From Chloroflexota bacterium (GTDB lineage Bacteria; Chloroflexota; Anaerolineae; Anaerolineales; DRMV01), in NCBI GenBank assembly GCA_013154225.1, contig JAADCW010000076.1, forward strand, positions 1 through 9,462: 9,462 bases of DNA, given 5' to 3'. The translations under genes and the position numbers were made by a program. The number at the start of each line of letters is the position of its first letter. The first letter of the stretch is position 1. The notes below the pieces were generated by a model. The model searched no databases. It worked only from the letters and a program-made list of their open reading frames with translations, and was not told the origin of the DNA. This document shows positions 5,545-9,462 of the stretch, piece after piece.

Positions 5545-7989
5545 ATGGAAAGTATTAAACAATTTCTGACCCGATTACGTCCTCATATACGCCGCCTTAT
5601 CCAACCTTCCGACACGCTCATCAAGCGTGAAGATCGCGCCTTGGCGCGCATGTTGTCTATCTTCACCTTTTTCGCGCTGATCGTCTTTTTCATTCCAACA
5701 AGCATCCATCTTTACCTTCATTCTGTTCACCCTCTCGCCTTGCGAGTTTATTTCTGGCTCAGCACTATCATCGTTGCCATCGCTTACATCCTCAGCCGCA
5801 CACAACATCCCAAACTTGGAACGTGGCTGTTACTCATCACTTTGAGCGTAGGGGCTCCCTTGAGCGCTATTGTGCTCCCAAGTTCTGACCAACTGCACAT
5901 CCTTTACCGCTTCATGTGGTCCAGCGCAGGGTTGATCTTAGGGGCACTTTTCCTTTCTTTGGGGGAATTTGGGCTCCTCATTCTCATCAATTTCTTTGCC
6001 GTAACCATAGGCTGGCTACTCAGCGCCAAGCCCACGTGGTTTCCTGTGCTGATCACCAGCATGACCGCGGAAATCATCCTTCTACTGGCCATTGCGGGTT
6101 CCCGCCGCCGCCAAATGCGCGAACTGCTGGAAAGCGAAAAACGTTTCCGGGAACTCTTTGAAAGCACGTTGGATGCGCTGGTCATCCACGATGGCGAGCG
6201 CATCTTGGCCGTTAATCCGGCTTTTGAGCGCATGTTCCGCATTCGAGCAGAAGACGCCATTGGTCGCGTGCCCATTGATTTTGTCGCGCCTGAAGCCCGC
6301 GATACGGCCTACGACGCGTTTGTCCAAAGTGCGAATGACCCTACCGGCACAGTCCAAAGCTTGGCCATGCGCAACGATGGCACCATCTTCCACGCGGAAG
6401 CCCACATGGCCCCTGTGACCTACGAAGGCCGCCACGTGTTTGCCATCAGCGTCCGGGATATTTCCCAGCGTGTGGCCGCCCATGAGGCCTTGAAAGCCGA
6501 GCGCAACTTCCTCAAACAGGTGATGGACGCGGTCAGCGAGCCGTTTTTCGTGCTCGATGCCAACACCCACGAAATCCTGCTGGCCAACAAAGCTGCCAGC
6601 CCCGAAACCAACGGCGAACAGCCAAAATACTGCTACCAACTTTCCCATCACCGCGATGCGCCCTGCGACGAAAAGAAGAGCAACGTCAAATGCTTGCTCG
6701 AAGAAGTGCGGCGTACCGGCCAATCCAGCCGAGTGGAACACGTCCATTTCCGCAGTGATGGAAGCACCTATATCGCGGCTGTCCACGGCTACCCCTTGTT
6801 TGACAAAGAGGGCAAACTGGACAAAGTGGTGATTTACACCGTGGACATCACCCGCCGTAAAGAGGCAGAAGAACGCCTGCGCAAACTGGAACGCGCGGTA
6901 GAACACAGCGCCCACACCATCGTCATCACCGACAAACTGGGCACTATCGAATACGTCAACCCCGCATTCACCCGGGTCACCGGCTACACCGCGGAAGAAG
7001 CCATTGGGCAGAATCCCCGCATCCTCAAATCGGGCAAACACCCGCGTTCTTTCTATCAAAACCTGTGGAACACCATCCTCAAGGGCAACGTCTTCCGCGG
7101 GGAAATGGTCAACCGCCGCAAGAACGGCGAACTCTATTGGGAACGCATCAGCATCGCGCCGGTGAAAAACGAAAAGGACGAAATCACCCACTTCGTGGCC
7201 GTCAAAGAAGACGTCACCGAGCGCAAACGCCTGGAAGAAGCCCTGCAAAAAGCCCGCGACGAAGCGCTTCAAGCCAGCAAACTCAAAACCCAACTGTTGG
7301 GCAACGTCAGCCACGACATGCGCACCCCCTTGGGCGGCATCGTGGGCTACACCGAAATGCTGTTGGAAGAAGCCTTTGGCCCCATCAACGAAAAACAACG
7401 CCAAGCCCTTATGCGCATCTTCCAAAGCACCCAACAGTTGATTGACTTCACCAACGACCTGCTCAACCAAGCCGAACTGGAAAGCGGCCGCATTCGCCTC
7501 AACATCAGCGAATTCGACCCGCGGGAACTGCTCAAAGTCATTCCGTCCAGTGCGGCCATCGCCGAAGCCAAAGGGGTGCACGTCCACACCGAAATTGACC
7601 CGCAACTGCCGGAACGCGTGACCGGCGATCCTTACTGGCTCCGGCAAATCCTCGCCAATTTGCTCAGCAACGCGGTAAAATTCACCGAAGAGGGAGATAT
7701 TTGGGTTCGCTTGCGCGCCGAAGACGGCGACCGCTGGGCCATCGAAGTAGAAGACACCGGCCCTGGCATTCCCGAAAACGCGCAAAAACACATCTTTGAG
7801 CCTTTCCGCCAAGTTGACGGCAGCCCCACCCGCCGCCACAAGGGTTCTGGTTTGGGGCTTTCCATTGTCAAACAACTGGTTGATTTGATGCACGGCGAAA
7901 TCCAGTTAGAAAGCGAACTCGGTAAAGGCAGCAAATTTACCGTCATCCTACCCCGTCAAGCCCCCCTCATCGAGGAGCAAAACGCATGA
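5545..7989 (+). CDS. Membrane-bound PAS-domain sensor histidine kinase
   Basis: This 814-residue sensor kinase should autophosphorylate on His590 and pass the phosphate to a receiver. Six hydrophobic segments (about 36-57, 64-84, 92-111, 120-139, 141-160, 165-184) form an integral membrane sensor with almost no extracytoplasmic domain. Three PAS domains follow at about 199-312, 321-440 and 447-560. The second carries a Cys/His cluster (C363, H368, H369, C374, C383). The third resembles redox/aerotaxis-type PAS domains (IGQNPRILKSGKHP) and lacks the LOV cysteine. The HisKA helix pair contains SHDMRTPL (His590). The ATPase domain has the N box NLLSN (705-709), G1 DTGPGIP (Asp737) and G2 GSGLGLS (from 767). 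It starts 26 bases after ftsY and overlaps the receiver gene by ATGA, so the two are probably a cognate pair. The signal is unknown. The membrane part looks less GC-rich than the rest. Confidence 0.93.
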   Translation: MESIKQFLTRLRPHIRRLIQPSDTLIKREDRALARMLSIFTFFALIVFFIPTSIHLYLHSVHPLALRVYFWLSTIIVAIAYILSRTQHPKLGTWLLLITLSVGAPLSAIVLPSSDQLHILYRFMWSSAGLILGALFLSLGEFGLLILINFFAVTIGWLLSAKPTWFPVLITSMTAEIILLLAIAGSRRRQMRELLESEKRFRELFESTLDALVIHDGERILAVNPAFERMFRIRAEDAIGRVPIDFVAPEARDTAYDAFVQSANDPTGTVQSLAMRNDGTIFHAEAHMAPVTYEGRHVFAISVRDISQRVAAHEALKAERNFLKQVMDAVSEPFFVLDANTHEILLANKAASPETNGEQPKYCYQLSHHRDAPCDEKKSNVKCLLEEVRRTGQSSRVEHVHFRSDGSTYIAAVHGYPLFDKEGKLDKVVIYTVDITRRKEAEERLRKLERAVEHSAHTIVITDKLGTIEYVNPAFTRVTGYTAEEAIGQNPRILKSGKHPRSFYQNLWNTILKGNVFRGEMVNRRKNGELYWERISIAPVKNEKDEITHFVAVKEDVTERKRLEEALQKARDEALQASKLKTQLLGNVSHDMRTPLGGIVGYTEMLLEEAFGPINEKQRQALMRIFQSTQQLIDFTNDLLNQAELESGRIRLNISEFDPRELLKVIPSSAAIAEAKGVHVHTEIDPQLPERVTGDPYWLRQILANLLSNAVKFTEEGDIWVRLRAEDGDRWAIEVEDTGPGIPENAQKHIFEPFRQVDGSPTRRHKGSGLGLSIVKQLVDLMHGEIQLESELGKGSKFTVILPRQAPLIEEQNA
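7972..7977 (+). promoter_or_regulatory. Ribosome binding site of the receiver gene
   Basis: GAGGAG lies 8 bases before the ATG at 7986, inside the last codons of the kinase gene. The strong match and good spacing, with the ATGA stop/start overlap, fix the receiver start and suggest coupled translation. Confidence 0.75.
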
Positions 7990-8354
7990 GCGCCTCTAAA
8001 CCCCTCGCACTGGTCGTAGAAGACGATCCCGTCCAGGCCGAAATCTTCGTCCAGGCAATTGCTCAAGCCGGTTATGATGTGACCCACATCGCCACAGGCG
8101 ACGCGGCAGTTGCCTTCCTCAACGAACACAGCCCCCTGTTGGTGCTCCTTGATTTGCACCTTCCCGAAGTCGCGGGCACGGAAATCCTCCAACACATTCG
8201 GCAACAGCCCCACCTGGCCCGCACGCGCGTCATGCTCGCGACCGCAGACCCGCGCATGGCCGAAACCGTCCGTGCCGACAGCGACTTGGTGCTCATCAAA
8301 CCCATTAGTTTCACGCAACTGCGCTCCCTCGCGCAGCGGCTCCTCCCAAGTTAG
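7986..8354 (+). CDS. Single-domain response regulator (receiver only)
   Basis: The 122-residue protein is one CheY-like receiver with no DNA-binding or enzymatic output domain. The acidic pocket is EDD (12-14), the phospho-acceptor is Asp56 in LVLLDLHLP, the switch Thr is Thr86 in MLATAD, and the conserved Lys is Lys105 in LIKP. All the residues needed for phosphorylation are present. The start overlaps the kinase stop as ATGA (7986-7989), so the upstream kinase is the likely phosphate donor. Without an output domain it must act by protein contact, relay phosphate to a histidine phosphotransferase, or serve as a phosphate sink; the sequence does not decide between these. The gene ends in TAG, 30 bases before prfB. 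Confidence 0.93.
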   Translation: MSASKPLALVVEDDPVQAEIFVQAIAQAGYDVTHIATGDAAVAFLNEHSPLLVLLDLHLPEVAGTEILQHIRQQPHLARTRVMLATADPRMAETVRADSDLVLIKPISFTQLRSLAQRLLPS

Positions 8355-8372
8355 CCCACCAAACCTCACCAT

Positions 8373-8376
8373 GGAG
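8373..8376 (+). promoter_or_regulatory. Ribosome binding site of prfB
   Basis: GGAG is followed by 8 bases and then the ATG at 8385. This supports the upstream prfB start, 22 codons before the recoding site, rather than a start inside the long downstream frame. Confidence 0.65.
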
Positions 8377-8384
8377 TAGTGCTC

Positions 8385-9462
8385 ATGGACGATCTGGTGC
8401 AACGATTGGCTGCGCTGGAAACCCGCCTCCGCGACTTACGGGGGCGTCTTTGACTTACCAGAGAAGCAAGCCCGCCTGGAAGCCCTGGAAAACCAGGCCA
8501 ACGACCCTAACCTTTGGAACAACCCCCAAGGGGCCCAAAAAGTCATGCGGGAACTGGCCGCCCTTCGCGACGAAGTTGGCGGCCTTCAGGCGCTGAGCGA
8601 ACGCCTGGCCGACGCGCTGGAACTCGCCCAAATGGGCGACGATGACCTCACCGAAGACCTGCAAGCCGAAGCCAAGGCCCTGGAAAACGAAATCAACCGC
8701 CGCGAACTCGCGGCCATGCTCTCTGGCCCCTACGACCGCAACAACGCCATTCTGGCCATCCACGCGGGCGCAGGCGGCACCGACGCCCACGACTGGGCTG
8801 AAATGCTCCAGCGTATGTATCTGCGCTGGGCTGAAAAACGCGGCTTCCAAACCGAAATTTTAGACTACACCCCCGGCGAAGAAGCAGGCACCAAAAGCGT
8901 CACCATCGCAGTCAACGGGCCCTATGCTTATGGCTACCTGCGCTCAGAAAAAGGCGTCCATCGCCTGGTGCGCCTCTCGCCCTTTGACGCGGCCCATCGC
9001 CGCCACACGTCCTTTGCCCTGGTGGAAGTCCTGCCCCAGGTCGAAGACGACGTGGAAGTGGAAATCAACCCCAAAGACCTGCGCATTGACACGTTCCGTG
9101 CCGCGGGGGCAGGCGGGCAAAACGTCCAGAAAAATGCCACCGCGGTACGCATTACGCACTTGCCCACCGGCATCGTGGTTTCCTGCCAAAACGAACGCTC
9201 GCTGACCCAAAACAAAGAAAACGCGCTCAAAGTGCTCAAAGCCCGTTTGCTGGAAATCAAACAACAGGAACAAGCCGAAAAAATTGCCGAACTGCGCGGG
9301 GAATATCAAAAAGCCGAATGGGGCAGTCAAATCCGCTCGTATGTGCTCCACCCTTACCAAATGGTCAAAGACCACCGCACAGGCTACGAAGTAGGCAACG
9401 CCCAAGCCGTGCTCGATGGCGACTTGGACGGATTCATCGAAGCCTACCTGAAACAACAAAAA
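8385..9462 (+). CDS. prfB: Peptide chain release factor 2 (RF2), programmed +1 frameshift, 3' end cut by window
   Basis: RF2 recognises UGA and UAA stop codons in the ribosomal A site and triggers release of the finished protein. The gene is read in two pieces: 8385-8450 (22 codons, ending LRGRL) and, after a +1 shift past the in-frame TGA at 8451-8453, from 8452 to the window end (337 codons). The combined 359 residues nearly equal the 365 of E. coli RF2, so only a few C-terminal residues are missing. Diagnostic motifs are HAGAGGTDAHDW, the stop-codon-reading SPF (198-200; bases 8977-8985), which marks RF2 rather than RF1, and the catalytic GGQ (243-245; bases 9112-9120). The frameshift makes output depend on RF2 supply, since scarce RF2 lets the ribosome slip instead of stopping. 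No base needs correcting, because the break matches the known recoding signal. Confidence 0.97.
8439..8454 (+). promoter_or_regulatory. RF2 programmed +1 ribosomal frameshift site
   Basis: The site reads CGG GGG CGT CTT TGA C. It has a Shine-Dalgarno-like GGGGG (8440-8444), a three-base gap, the slippery codon CTT (8448-8450), then TGA followed by C, a poor termination context. In E. coli prfB the equivalent is AGG GGG TAT CTT TGA C, so slip codon, stop, following base and spacing are all the same. Peptidyl-tRNA-Leu moves from CUU to UUU and reading resumes at GAC (8452). Confidence 0.95.

Noticed and set aside
6082..7893. A 603-codon open frame on the - strand inside the kinase gene
   Set aside because: Same cause: the sense strand encodes PAS, HisKA and ATPase domains with intact motifs, while the antisense product has no recognisable domain or ribosome site.
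8451..8453. prfB as a pseudogene or sequencing error at the in-frame TGA
   Set aside because: The site matches the known RF2 recoding signal in sequence and spacing, and the downstream frame is intact with SPF and GGQ.
1..9462. tRNA or rRNA genes, CRISPR arrays, insertion sequences, toxin-antitoxin or defence genes
   Set aside because: Looked for on both strands; nearly all the sequence is explained by six housekeeping or signalling genes and the spacers are at most 125 bases.

Overview
The window is a GC-rich piece of bacterial chromosome with every gene on the + strand. The set and order of genes (LCP protein with a Pro/Thr-rich linker, then smc, ftsY, a PAS histidine kinase with its receiver, then prfB) and the protein sequences suggest Chloroflexota, perhaps an Anaerolineae-like lineage. 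That placement is an inference from protein style; there is no rRNA or other taxonomic marker here.

Layout. 1-833: 3' part of a LytR-CpsA-Psr (LCP) cell-envelope glycopolymer ligase; its start and membrane anchor lie outside the window. 834-958: a 125-base spacer with short inverted repeats and a possible 37-codon leader ORF. 959-4552: complete smc, the chromosome condensation ATPase. 4553-4594: a 42-base spacer with a perfect TATAAT just in front of the next start codon. 4595-5518: ftsY, the SRP receptor GTPase. 5545-7989: a membrane histidine kinase with six predicted TM segments and three PAS domains. 7986-8354: a stand-alone receiver domain overlapping the kinase by ATGA. 8385-9462: prfB, encoding peptide chain release factor 2, with the classic programmed +1 frameshift at an in-frame UGA (8451-8453); it is cut by the window end only a few codons before its expected stop.

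How they work together. smc, ftsY and prfB are core housekeeping genes for chromosome organisation, membrane protein targeting and translation termination. The smc-ftsY order is widespread in bacteria. The kinase/receiver pair is a two-component module lying between ftsY and prfB; no output domain is present, so its target is not in view. Spacers downstream of ftsY are 26 and 30 bases and the kinase and receiver overlap, so ftsY-kinase-receiver-prfB may be one transcript.

I see no mobile element, CRISPR array, tRNA or rRNA, and no convincing new multi-gene system. The points most worth a second look are expression signals (RF2 recoding site, apparently leaderless ftsY promoter, a matching box before smc, the smc leader) and a Cys/His-rich PAS domain in the kinase.
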